From Scalindua sp964584595 (GTDB lineage Bacteria > Planctomycetota > Brocadiia > Brocadiales > Scalinduaceae): a DNA stretch of 64,000 nucleotides. The notes below the pieces were generated by a model. The model saw only the letters and a list, made by a program, of their open reading frames with translations, had not been told where the DNA came from and searched no databases. Location: contig CAZPAM010000002.1 of assembly GCA_964584595.1 (NCBI GenBank), forward strand, positions 72,022-136,021, read 5' to 3'. Of this stretch, positions 17,611 through 26,270 are shown one piece after another; position 1 is the first letter of the stretch; every line of letters begins with the position of its first letter. Both the position numbers and the translations under genes were made by a program.

Positions 17611-18585
17611 CTATTCCCCAAGGTTTGGAAGGGTATTGTAATAGACATTATCCTTTGGATCACTTATCAGACCCATCTTCAATAAATCTACTATTTCCTT
17701 AACTCCGTCTCTGAGTGTATGAGTCTTTTTTATATCCAGGTTTTCTGCCAGTTTCGAAAAATCTACCTGGTAATCTCTGGCGTCTTTACCTTTATCCACT
17801 ACTTCAATCTTAACATCTGGTACATACTCTCTGACTATCTCCGCTATCTGTATCTTCTGGTAGTTTTCACCGTCAAATCCCACATTGAACACATTATTCT
17901 TGACCTTGTCAAAACTCTCAATTATGCCAACTATCACATTTGCAACATCGAAGGCATGAATATATGGACGATATGTATATGGCATGAAAATATCCAGATA
18001 GTGGTTGATATAGGCATTTAATGTAAAATCATTCACTGTCAGGTCAAACCTCATCCTTGATGAAGCCCCGTATACAGTTGACAACCTGCATATTGACCAG
18101 TCAAGATCCTTTACTTCATCCATCAGGAATCTCTCAATCTCTACTTTCGCCTCAGAATAAGGTGAAAGTGGTTTTAATGTTGTCTCCTCATTTGCAATAC
18201 CGTCGGATATTCCATAATTGGAACAGGTCGAAAAGAATATAAAACCCTTCACCCCTGCAAGTCTCGCCCTGTTTATTAACTTTATTGAAGCATCGTAATT
18301 AACCTTCCTGGCAATCTCAGGAAACTTCTTACAGGCAGGATCACCAACTACTCCAGCGGTGTGAATGACGAAATCTACTCCTCCCAGCAGGTTTTCCAAT
18401 AAATCATCATCGCATATATCTCCTTTGGTAAATTCGTAACGTGGATCAGCAAAATTGATTAATGGCACTTCATTACTAAACCAGAGTATATCAACGGCCT
18501 TCACCGCGTACCCCTTTTGTAATGATAAATTACATATAACATTCCCTATATATCCTGCTCCACCTGTTATCAAAATGGTTGTCAT
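17611..18585 (-). CDS. Extended SDR nucleotide-sugar epimerase/dehydratase
   Basis: A 324-residue protein. The ATG at 18585 is preceded by AAGGAG six bases upstream. The NAD-binding ITGGAGYIG starts at residue 6, the catalytic Ser/Thr block is FFSTCSNYG, and the active-site pair is Y143-x3-K147 (SPYSEAK). It is first in the nonulosonic-acid operon. The pathway needs a 4,6-dehydratase at this step (LegB), and no other candidate is present, so this gene is the candidate. Sequence style is also close to plain 4-epimerases, so the reaction is uncertain. Spacing to the aminotransferase is 3 bases. Confidence 0.78.
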   Translation of the reverse strand: MTTILITGGAGYIGNVICNLSLQKGYAVKAVDILWFSNEVPLINFADPRYEFTKGDICDDDLLENLLGGVDFVIHTAGVVGDPACKKFPEIARKVNYDASIKLINRARLAGVKGFIFFSTCSNYGISDGIANEETTLKPLSPYSEAKVEIERFLMDEVKDLDWSICRLSTVYGASSRMRFDLTVNDFTLNAYINHYLDIFMPYTYRPYIHAFDVANVIVGIIESFDKVKNNVFNVGFDGENYQKIQIAEIVREYVPDVKIEVVDKGKDARDYQVDFSKLAENLDIKKTHTLRDGVKEIVDLLKMGLISDPKDNVYYNTLPNLGE

Positions 18586-18653
18586 ACTAGTCTCCTTGCG
18601 TTACTGATTAATATTCCTTTACCAGATAATAACTGCTACGATAACATCCTGGA

Positions 18654-21062
18654 TTAACGTTTTCTCAATCCTGATATATTAGATACAAGGATTATAATGG
18701 GTATACCAACAAGGGTACATAGGCCAATTTTCAAACCAACATTAAAAGGAATTGGGTTATATACGAACTTTATTATGTGTTTACCCTCAGGAATAACAAC
18801 CGCCCTCAAGACAGTATTTGCCTTCATGATTTTTGTTTCTTTCCTATCAACAGAAGCTTTCCATCCCGGATAGAACAAATCAGTGAAAACCAGAATACCA
18901 CTTGATGGAGAGGAAACATTTAAAATAACCTTTTGCGGTGAATATTTTTTTATCTCAATAACAGCACTGCCATGAGCACCGGTTGATCCACCGTCCAACC
19001 CTGGTGGTTCTTTATCAAGCACCACAAGATCCCGTGGGTGAAAATCTTTACTTTTCAAGAGTGCTAGAGCTTCTTTTTCATCACTAATTATTTTGTAATT
19101 TGAAACAAAGAATGCACGAGGCAATGATTCTTCATTCTTATATACATTGATCTGCTCATCTGTATATACCAACTCTAACCGGCTGTCATCCATATCCTTC
19201 TTAGCCAGGATATACTTCACATTCAACAGGCTCAGCAGATTAAAACTTTCATCTAACGAATCCAAAGACGGCTCAAATCGACCTAAAGAGTCATCTATGC
19301 ATCCCAAATCACCCAAAAGCTTATTATAACTATTCATTACTAGAGGACTGTAAGCACCAACAACAGGAACCTGGAAAAACATATTATAATTGGGTATATA
19401 TCTTGAATATCTGCCCTGCAGTGCCTTTGGCATAAAACAATAAACCCTATGCAAACTTGTATCTTTTTTTAGAAACTCTATTGCTCCCGGCGCTTTTAAA
19501 GTTTCATTGATTGGGGCCCTATCTCCTCTAAAAGTACCCGAAAAAAAGCTAAAGATATACAGATCGATGACGATTAATCCAATACATGCAAACTTAAAAA
19601 TACGCAATGAAACCATTCTTCTTACATAGATAATGATAAATATTGATATTATAAGAATCAGTATTGATAATATGTTAAATGTATCAAATATATATGTCTT
19701 TGATACTAACATTTGATATACGTCACTAACCTTTTCGTAATAAACATCCAATGTTTTCCTGTGAAAGGGCTGTCCATAGACTTTTTTTTCTACATAATTT
19801 CTACCAAAATTTATAAAAAACCCCTTACCATAATACAAAATTGTGTTTGTAATAATCAAGACTGCGACCGCACCTGCAGATATATAATATATTATCTTTT
19901 TGAATCTTGTGTGCTGTTTCCCTTCTGCGGGAGACGAGCAATATTTATCAAAACCATAGCCCGCCAGGACTGCAAGTGAAAAAGCGGTAAAGAACAAAAA
20001 TTTCGAAGGAACCCTAAGCCCGTAAAACCCGATAGCCTTGATAAGCCATACATATAAAGGACTATATTTTCCAAATGCTAAAAGCAATGAAAGAATAGCG
20101 AGAAAAATAAAGAACTTACCAAATCTATCCTTTTTACAGAAAATCAATATGAAGCAAAGAAAAAAGGGGATAATCCCTATATATAATATTTCTCCAGAGT
20201 AGTTAGTACATCGCGGAAAAAGCAACTGAATCAATCCAAACGGAATATAAGAACCTACGGTGCTGAATCCAATTCCGAGATCCATACGGCCTGACAATTG
20301 GCTTAGTTCTATAGTAGCAAACAATTGTGCAGCAGTAAGACCGAGTGCAACAATTGCGCCTATCAGATATAGCGAAGAAACTATAACACCTTTTTTTAAA
20401 CCATTATCCTTTAAAAAGTAGAAAATCAAGTGTGCAAGGAAGTAAATGGTTGAGATTATAATTGAGTACAACGCAATTTGATGATAGCCTGCCAGAATCT
20501 GGAAACTCAGAAAAACTCCTATCAGAATTCCATAGGATATCTCTCTTTTTTCAAACAGTTTCTCCGTAAAAAAAAGTACAAGTGGAAACCAAACCAATAC
20601 CTTCATCGACATCATACCGTAAAAACATCCTCCATAGCCGCTACCAAAGAGAAAAACCAAAACACTAATAGTGGCCCCTACCTTGCTCATATTAATTTGT
20701 CTTGTATAAATATACATAAAAATACCGGCAAGGACAAAATGTAGAATTATGTTATAGGTATATGCAGCTTCAAAGGGAAGCAGGAAAAACAAGACGAGAT
20801 TCGGCGGGTAAAATGCGCCAATCTGGCCTTCCGCCAGAATGGGGAAGCCACTGTGCATAGATGTTGTCCAGAGAGGAAAAGATAAATCCTTTATGGAGTC
20901 AGCAAGAAATTTAGACCATGGTACATGCTGTACACTATAGTCACCCAGGAGAAATGACTCCTGTAAAATGATAAATCTCCAGAAGAAAATAGAAATCACA
21001 AATACAAAAGTAATTGTGAATACATTTTCCTCTAAAAACAAAGTAACCTTTTCTTTATTCAC
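18654..21062 (-). CDS. YfhO-family polytopic membrane protein (GT-C-like)
   Basis: An 802-residue protein with about 12 or more hydrophobic segments in the first 500 residues and a C-terminal soluble beta-rich domain (after about 520) ending in one last membrane helix. The first periplasmic loop (LLGDYSVQHVPWSKFLAD, then LWTTSMHSGFPILAEGQ) is the YfhO (DUF6541-like) signature with acidic residues at the GT-C active-site position. YfhO proteins glycosylate lipoteichoic acid or other periplasmic acceptors using polyprenyl-phosphate sugars. The start is GTG, with AGGATAGG just upstream. The next gene encodes a DPM1-like enzyme that could supply the donor. Confidence 0.82.
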   Translation of the reverse strand: MNKEKVTLFLEENVFTITFVFVISIFFWRFIILQESFLLGDYSVQHVPWSKFLADSIKDLSFPLWTTSMHSGFPILAEGQIGAFYPPNLVLFFLLPFEAAYTYNIILHFVLAGIFMYIYTRQINMSKVGATISVLVFLFGSGYGGCFYGMMSMKVLVWFPLVLFFTEKLFEKREISYGILIGVFLSFQILAGYHQIALYSIIISTIYFLAHLIFYFLKDNGLKKGVIVSSLYLIGAIVALGLTAAQLFATIELSQLSGRMDLGIGFSTVGSYIPFGLIQLLFPRCTNYSGEILYIGIIPFFLCFILIFCKKDRFGKFFIFLAILSLLLAFGKYSPLYVWLIKAIGFYGLRVPSKFLFFTAFSLAVLAGYGFDKYCSSPAEGKQHTRFKKIIYYISAGAVAVLIITNTILYYGKGFFINFGRNYVEKKVYGQPFHRKTLDVYYEKVSDVYQMLVSKTYIFDTFNILSILILIISIFIIIYVRRMVSLRIFKFACIGLIVIDLYIFSFFSGTFRGDRAPINETLKAPGAIEFLKKDTSLHRVYCFMPKALQGRYSRYIPNYNMFFQVPVVGAYSPLVMNSYNKLLGDLGCIDDSLGRFEPSLDSLDESFNLLSLLNVKYILAKKDMDDSRLELVYTDEQINVYKNEESLPRAFFVSNYKIISDEKEALALLKSKDFHPRDLVVLDKEPPGLDGGSTGAHGSAVIEIKKYSPQKVILNVSSPSSGILVFTDLFYPGWKASVDRKETKIMKANTVLRAVVIPEGKHIIKFVYNPIPFNVGLKIGLCTLVGIPIIILVSNISGLRKR

Positions 21063-21133
21063 CCTATCCTGTTAAGTACTGAACAAATTTGCCAAGGCTC
21101 TATTTAGAATAAATTTCAACTGAGAAGTAGACT

Positions 21134-21850
21134 TTATTTCCCCGGTTTAACATGACCAAACCTGATTTGCAGAACATCCAAAAACATCTTCGATGAATCC
21201 CGAATCAACCTGACTTTACTTCCTGTGGAGTTAAACCAACGGATCGGAACCTCCTTTACCTTTAGTCCCAGGTGTTTGGCAATATACAAGACTTCTACAT
21301 CAAAAGAAAATCGACAGGACTTTAAGGCCTTAAATACTTCCAATGCAGCATTTCTCTGAAAACATTTAAATCCACATTGAGTATCATAATAATCTAAATT
21401 AAGGACTAGTTGAATAAACTTATTAAATGATTTCCCCATGAGTTGACGGTACCATGCCTGATATATCTTAATTTGTGACTCTGGCATAGCTCTTGAACCT
21501 ATTGCAATTTGATAACCATTCTCCAACCAATAGAGCAACTTATCAACTTCTTCTATAGGAGTTGAGAAATCCGCGTCTGTAAACAAAACAACATCCCCCT
21601 TGCTCGCAAGTACACCATTTCTAACAGAGCACCCTTTTCCCTGATTGACTTCATTTTCCAGAATTACGAGGTTAGTGATTTTCTGTGAATACGCCCTTAC
21701 CAAATCCACTGTCTTATCATTACTACCATCATCTACCACTATTAATTCGAAATCATATCCCTGCTTCTTCAGGTAATCATCTGTTTTTGTCAATGACTCC
21801 CCTATTCTCTTCTCTTCATTATAAGCTGGTATTACTACTGACAAATACAT
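21134..21850 (-). CDS. DPM1/DPG-like GT2 polyprenyl-phosphate glycosyltransferase
   Basis: A 238-residue soluble GT-A protein: LSVVIPAYNEEKRIGESL at the N-terminus, VVDDGSNDKTVDL, DxD in LFTDADFSTPIEE, and a YDTQCGFKCF motif near residue 155 that is characteristic of dolichyl-phosphate glucosyl/mannosyl transferases (Alg5/DPM-like). It would make a lipid-phosphate sugar used by GT-C enzymes such as the YfhO and GT39 proteins on both sides. It lies 11 bases after the B12 radical SAM gene, with no obvious ribosome-binding site. Confidence 0.88.
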   Translation of the reverse strand: MYLSVVIPAYNEEKRIGESLTKTDDYLKKQGYDFELIVVDDGSNDKTVDLVRAYSQKITNLVILENEVNQGKGCSVRNGVLASKGDVVLFTDADFSTPIEEVDKLLYWLENGYQIAIGSRAMPESQIKIYQAWYRQLMGKSFNKFIQLVLNLDYYDTQCGFKCFQRNAALEVFKALKSCRFSFDVEVLYIAKHLGLKVKEVPIRWFNSTGSKVRLIRDSSKMFLDVLQIRFGHVKPGK

Positions 21851-21861
21851 TGTTTAATCTA

Positions 21862-23310
21862 TTAAGTTGTAAACCCTATGGCTATTTTAAGTCCGTTAAT
21901 ATATCTTCTTATATCTTCGAAAGAACGCACACGTTTGACCTTCTCAAAGATAAAACGTAACCGGAAATAAAATTTCCTCATAGCAAGTTTTTCTATGGCC
22001 AGAATTTCTTCTTCGTCTTTGTAACCGTATGGTACATATACAACCTCCCACATATTATATTTCGAGAAATCATCGCGCAACTTTCCCGACTGCTTTGCTG
22101 TTTCATAAAGTTTTGTACCAGGATAAGGGGTAGTAATGCTGAATTGAGCATACTCCGGTTCAAGCTCAATGGCAAAATCAATTGTCTTTTTCGCAAGTTC
22201 AGGAGTTTCGCCGGGTAGTGCTATCATAAATGAAGCCCTGACTTCAATACCGGCATCCTTTGTCCATTTATTTACATTTCTTATCTGTTCCAGTGTAATT
22301 CCTTTATTTATATTATCCAGCAGCTGCTGGTTACCAGACTCATAACCATAAAAAATATTCCAACACCCGGCCTTCTTCATAAGTTTCAGGATTTCAAGAT
22401 TAACAGTATCAACCCTTGAATAACATGTCCATGTCACATTAACTTTATTCTCAATTAAGCAATTACAAAACCTCTCCAGCCATTTCTTATTAACAGTCAT
22501 GGTATCATCCCAGAATGAGATTTCCTTTATATTATATTTAGATTTGACGTACTTAATGTCTTCTACCACTCTTTCCGGAGACCTCGCCCTGATCTTTCTT
22601 CCAAAAACCGAGTTATTAGAACAGAAACCACAATCAAACGGACAGCCACGAATAGATACCATATGAATTACAGGCTTGTTTAGATATTGATTTGGCAATG
22701 GTAAATATTTTTCTACTGGCAGCAAATCCCATGCTGGACTGGGTAAACTGTCTAAATCCTCAATCTGTTTTCTGGATTTATTAATCTTGATATTGTTTTC
22801 TTTATCACGAAAGCCGATCCCGTCAATAGCCATTAAACTCTCAGTATCATTTAAGAACCACTCCTTCTTCCAGCCTTTTTCCTTGTATTTATTAATTACC
22901 TCAAGAAATGTCTCCTCTCCCTCTCCATAAACAAGGAGATCCAGGCCGTAATTCTCTTCAAGGGTATTATCAGGCATGATTGACGCGTGGTGTCCTCCTA
23001 TTATAGTCAAAACCCCTGGAAATCTTTCGGAGATACCCTTTGCGATCTGTACTGTTCTCTGAAATTGCGGTGTCATTGCTGTAATCCCAATCACCCTTGG
23101 TTGATGTCTTCCTATGTAATCCAATACCTGTCCTGAGTCCATATTTTCAGCCGGAGCATCCACAATACTGACTGCAAAAGAATGTTCCCTTATGTAAGAA
23201 GCAATACAGGCAAGCCCAAAAGGAGGTAAATGCCCCCCGACATCTCCAAGCTTTCTATTACCGTACCTTTCTTCTACTGACAGCGGTGGAAATAATAAGA
23301 GAATGTCCAT
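21862..23310 (-). CDS. B12-binding-domain radical SAM protein
   Basis: A 482-residue protein with an N-terminal cobalamin-binding domain (about 1-145; ILLLFPPLS, VIGITAMTPQF, IIGGHHASIMPD) and a radical SAM barrel with C223-x3-C227-x2-C230 (RGCPFDCGFC). The layout is that of BchE/HpnJ-type class B methyltransferases and rearrangement enzymes. In a glycan/lipid locus it may methylate an unactivated carbon of a lipid carrier or sugar. No substrate can be deduced. It is closely followed by the DPM1-like gene. Confidence 0.88.
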   Translation of the reverse strand: MDILLLFPPLSVEERYGNRKLGDVGGHLPPFGLACIASYIREHSFAVSIVDAPAENMDSGQVLDYIGRHQPRVIGITAMTPQFQRTVQIAKGISERFPGVLTIIGGHHASIMPDNTLEENYGLDLLVYGEGEETFLEVINKYKEKGWKKEWFLNDTESLMAIDGIGFRDKENNIKINKSRKQIEDLDSLPSPAWDLLPVEKYLPLPNQYLNKPVIHMVSIRGCPFDCGFCSNNSVFGRKIRARSPERVVEDIKYVKSKYNIKEISFWDDTMTVNKKWLERFCNCLIENKVNVTWTCYSRVDTVNLEILKLMKKAGCWNIFYGYESGNQQLLDNINKGITLEQIRNVNKWTKDAGIEVRASFMIALPGETPELAKKTIDFAIELEPEYAQFSITTPYPGTKLYETAKQSGKLRDDFSKYNMWEVVYVPYGYKDEEEILAIEKLAMRKFYFRLRFIFEKVKRVRSFEDIRRYINGLKIAIGFTT

Positions 23311-23460
23311 AATACAAACAAAGAATTAGATACTTTTAAAATAAATACTACAGGATATAGAAAGAGAATTAATTGGTTTCAGAAAAGGTGTTTCTGCATA
23401 TGGATGCTATATTAAGAAAAAATAAACATATTACATACTTACTACGGAAAAAGTTGTAAT

Positions 23461-23485
23461 CTTTGTTTCTTTGTTTCTTTGTTTC
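23461..23485. repeat. Three-copy octamer tandem repeat at a gene end
   Basis: CTTTGTTT is repeated three times head to tail and then broken by CAATTT. It abuts and just enters the stop codon of the GT39 gene (stop at 23484-23486, minus strand). It is a simple-sequence tract without an obvious function; length variation there would change only the 3' end of the gene. Confidence 0.7.
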
Positions 23486-25256
23486 AATTTCCGGAGTCCA
23501 ATTTATATATATAAATTATTTCTCCGTTTCTTTCCCGCGCGTAAAGCTCTTCGCTTTTCAATGGCCCGCCAGTTCTTGTCACATTGCTTACCGAGAACTT
23601 TCTTTCTTTATCTTTATATGGAGTAAACCTTGCAACAATTTCTCCTTTTTCCTTCAATTCTGAAAATAATTTCTCTTTGTCAAAAGGTATACCCTGATTA
23701 GTCACCACAACGTATTCGATACCATTATCCCGCAAGTAATTGAACTCAAATGGGATAACAGGACGGGCAAATAAGAACTCACTACTGGGATCAGTGCCTT
23801 CTTTAATTGGAAAATATAAGTTATAGTAGGGGCTTTCCCCCACTATGCTAATCAGCAATCGAATTCCTTTTTCTTGAGCAGGACTTAACCTCTTTTCCAG
23901 AACACGTTTGCCAAATACATTTACTATCTTTATCTTTGAAACATAATTTAATTTATCCTCAAGCTGTTCTTTACTTTGGTATAACTTAGGAGCATGAAAA
24001 GGGTGATCAATAGCAATCTTTGTCCCATAAGGAATTTTATCCTCTATCCATTCCTTTGCTAATGTTCTTGTATCTTTTTTAGAAAAGATATAATCCGAAT
24101 AAACAGACTTAATACCTGATGGCAAAACCACCATAACAGAAACCACCGTAATCAATATTTTTGCTTTCGTGGTTGGCACACTTTCTCTAAATATTATTGA
24201 TTCCAAAAACCATGCAGCAAGAACCAACAGAAATGGAACTAATGGAAGAACATACCTGGCATGCTGTTGACTAAAGATCACGGTAGATAAATAATACACA
24301 AGAGGAAAGGAAGCAAAAACAACTAATTTCCCGGAATGTTTATAAAAAGAGTAAAGAAAACCAATAAGGCATAATACAGATAATGGCACACCTAATCCTT
24401 GAAATAAAGAGTGTCTCAAATGATATAAAAAACCTTGTGGGGTTTGTGAATGAGCTTGACTAAGAAAAGAATTTAGAAAAAATTTCATGTCTATTATACA
24501 GAAAGGGTTAAGTACAATAAAAGTCAATACCATAAATACTAAAGACAAAATAATCTTTGAATTAACCACTTTAATCTTGCCAGAATTTTTATTTGTAAAA
24601 TAATATATTAAGTGTCCTATTATGAGGGGTACTATAATTAAAGCAGCATTGTACTTAACCGCTATTGCAATTCCGGCAAAGCATCCAGCCAGGACATAAT
24701 CCCTTCTCAAACCTGTCTCAAGAAATTTATAAATAAAAATATATGTTAAAATAAGAAATAAGATCATGGTTATATCAAAATATATGTAATGTGAATTCCG
24801 CACATGCAAGAAAGCTAAAGCAAGGAAAAAAGCACTTATAATACCAACCGCTTTAGAAAACACATTCTTGCCTAAGATATAGGCAAAAAAGACTGAAGCT
24901 GTACCTGCTATAACGCCAACAGTTATCCTGCCGATTAAATAAAATGACGTGGGATCTTCAAAAAAGAGAGTTTGGAAATCAACAATAGAACCGAAGAACC
25001 CGAAAACTCTGCCTATCAAATAGAAAACTCCGTACTCAAAGAATAACAGATATGAAACCAATGGTGGAACTTGGAAATAATGTGGATTAAGATCCCACGT
25101 ACTGTAAGCTATTGCGTGATTAACAACAATAGTTTCATCAGCATGATTGAGCCCTGGCAGACCGAATCGAACACCGTACAGCCTGATCACAAGGCTGAGA
25201 ACCAGAATCAGATAAAGGACCAGGTTGTCCTTCAAATGTGAAAAGGTTTTTTGCAA
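23484..25256 (-). CDS. GT39/ArnT-like polytopic glycosyltransferase
   Basis: A 590-residue protein with about 10-12 membrane segments. The first periplasmic loop carries the GT-C acidic motif (PGLNHADETIVVNHA), followed by the HVRNSHYIYFDI loop found in dolichyl-phosphate mannosyltransferase-like enzymes. It would transfer a sugar from a polyprenyl-phosphate carrier to a protein or lipid on the outside of the membrane. The start is taken at TTG (25256) because a stop codon lies immediately upstream and no ATG occurs in the N-terminal region. Donor and acceptor are unknown. Confidence 0.82.
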   Translation of the reverse strand: MQKTFSHLKDNLVLYLILVLSLVIRLYGVRFGLPGLNHADETIVVNHAIAYSTWDLNPHYFQVPPLVSYLLFFEYGVFYLIGRVFGFFGSIVDFQTLFFEDPTSFYLIGRITVGVIAGTASVFFAYILGKNVFSKAVGIISAFFLALAFLHVRNSHYIYFDITMILFLILTYIFIYKFLETGLRRDYVLAGCFAGIAIAVKYNAALIIVPLIIGHLIYYFTNKNSGKIKVVNSKIILSLVFMVLTFIVLNPFCIIDMKFFLNSFLSQAHSQTPQGFLYHLRHSLFQGLGVPLSVLCLIGFLYSFYKHSGKLVVFASFPLVYYLSTVIFSQQHARYVLPLVPFLLVLAAWFLESIIFRESVPTTKAKILITVVSVMVVLPSGIKSVYSDYIFSKKDTRTLAKEWIEDKIPYGTKIAIDHPFHAPKLYQSKEQLEDKLNYVSKIKIVNVFGKRVLEKRLSPAQEKGIRLLISIVGESPYYNLYFPIKEGTDPSSEFLFARPVIPFEFNYLRDNGIEYVVVTNQGIPFDKEKLFSELKEKGEIVARFTPYKDKERKFSVSNVTRTGGPLKSEELYARERNGEIIYIYKLDSGN

Positions 25257-25436
25257 TTATGTATGCGATATAAGGAAAAAAGGTTGACGAATAAAAAAGC
25301 AGACATCCTTTCAAATTATTAATTGATTAAAGACAAATTAACGAAACCTGTACAGACCGCTTCCCTCTCAGTTACACACAAAAATGCACATAACATCATA
25401 TTGTACATAGACTTATAACAGCTATACTGCTATTAT

Positions 25437-26024
25437 TTATTCCCTAAGCGCTACAAGCTTCACATCTTCATACTCTTTACAAAAACAATCTATCTCATTT
25501 TTATCAAAAGAGGCAAAGATCAAAACACTATCTTTGTTTTCAACAAACTCTTCCATCCCTATAACATTATAACCAAACCACTCTTCACCCTCTTTTTCAT
25601 CTTCAACTACATAAGTCAGCTCCAGGCCCAGCTCCTTCAGTACTATGAACAAAACTTCTGATATATGGTTTATCCCGTATATTGAAACACTTTTCACTCC
25701 ATCACCCTTAAGGTGCTCAACTTTTTCCTTGATTACCCTTTTAGCATCTAAGTAAAAGTGAATCGTGCTTTCTACCCTTTCGTATAATAAGCCCGACTTC
25801 TCCCTGGCCCCTTCCGGAGTAATCAAATACCTTATTTTCTTAGAATCTATATTCTTTATTGTGATCCAGCCTTTTTTGACCATTTTTTTTAAGAGATGGT
25901 TTACCAATCCCAATGCAATCCCAACTTCTTTGGAAAGATCCCTTTGAGTAAGATGGCCGTTACCCTCTAACCTTTCCAAAATCTCTAATTCTCTAATATC
26001 CAAATTTCCAGATTTTTCTTTCAT
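25437..26024 (-). CDS. MarR/EPS-type winged-helix regulator with C-terminal sensory domain
   Basis: A 195-residue protein. Residues 8-85 form a winged helix (ELEILERLEGNGHLTQRDLS, GIALGLVNHLLKKMVKKGWI, RYLITPEGAREKS), closely following the EPS-associated MarR family pattern. Residues 105-195 form an alpha/beta extension (VKSVSIYGINHISEVLFIVL...VEDEKEGEEWFGYNVIG) that looks like a small Rossmann-type or ligand-sensing domain, which is longer than the usual EPS-MarR form. It is flanked by polysaccharide genes on the same strand. Two identical palindromes upstream (26093, 26173) probably mediate autoregulation. The ligand is unknown. Confidence 0.82.
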   Translation of the reverse strand: MKEKSGNLDIRELEILERLEGNGHLTQRDLSKEVGIALGLVNHLLKKMVKKGWITIKNIDSKKIRYLITPEGAREKSGLLYERVESTIHFYLDAKRVIKEKVEHLKGDGVKSVSIYGINHISEVLFIVLKELGLELTYVVEDEKEGEEWFGYNVIGMEEFVENKDSVLIFASFDKNEIDCFCKEYEDVKLVALRE

Positions 26025-26092
26025 CTATATCACCATAAAAATTAAAACAACTTTGAAAATCTCATGAGGAAAATTATTCCTTTATGCCTGTC

Positions 26093-26107
26093 GTTCATGC
26101 AATGAAC
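26093..26107. promoter_or_regulatory. Palindromic operator, copy 1
   Basis: GTTCAT-GCA-ATGAAC is a perfect inverted repeat with 6-base arms and 3-base spacer, about 70 bases upstream of the regulator ATG. An identical-arm copy lies at 26173. Arm length and spacing suit a dimeric winged-helix protein, most simply the MarR-like product of the adjacent gene. It lies downstream of the candidate promoter, a position that blocks transcription. Confidence 0.6.
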
Positions 26108-26130
26108 ACACATTAAAAATTTTTTTCTTA

Positions 26131-26158
26131 ACAATACAGCTGTTTCAATCATAATCAA
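26131..26158 (-). promoter_or_regulatory. Candidate promoter of the MarR-like regulator gene
   Basis: On the minus strand TTGATT (26158-26153) and TATTGT (26136-26131) are separated by 16 bases. The match to sigma-70 consensus is moderate, but the element falls exactly between the two palindromic operators and points at the regulator gene. Confidence 0.35.
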
Positions 26159-26172
26159 AACTTATATCGCAT

Positions 26173-26187
26173 GTTCATCATATGAAC
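26173..26187. promoter_or_regulatory. Palindromic operator, copy 2
   Basis: GTTCAT-CAT-ATGAAC has the same arms and spacer length as the copy at 26093, with start points 80 bases apart. The spacer bases differ while both arms are exactly conserved, which points to selection for protein binding rather than chance duplication. It sits upstream of the candidate promoter. Confidence 0.6.
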
Positions 26188-26270
26188 GCTAATTTTAAAA
26201 AAAAACTCTTATTTGTCAACAGTTTTTTTTGCTAATATACTATATATTGTACTTTTTGGCAAAATAGCTA

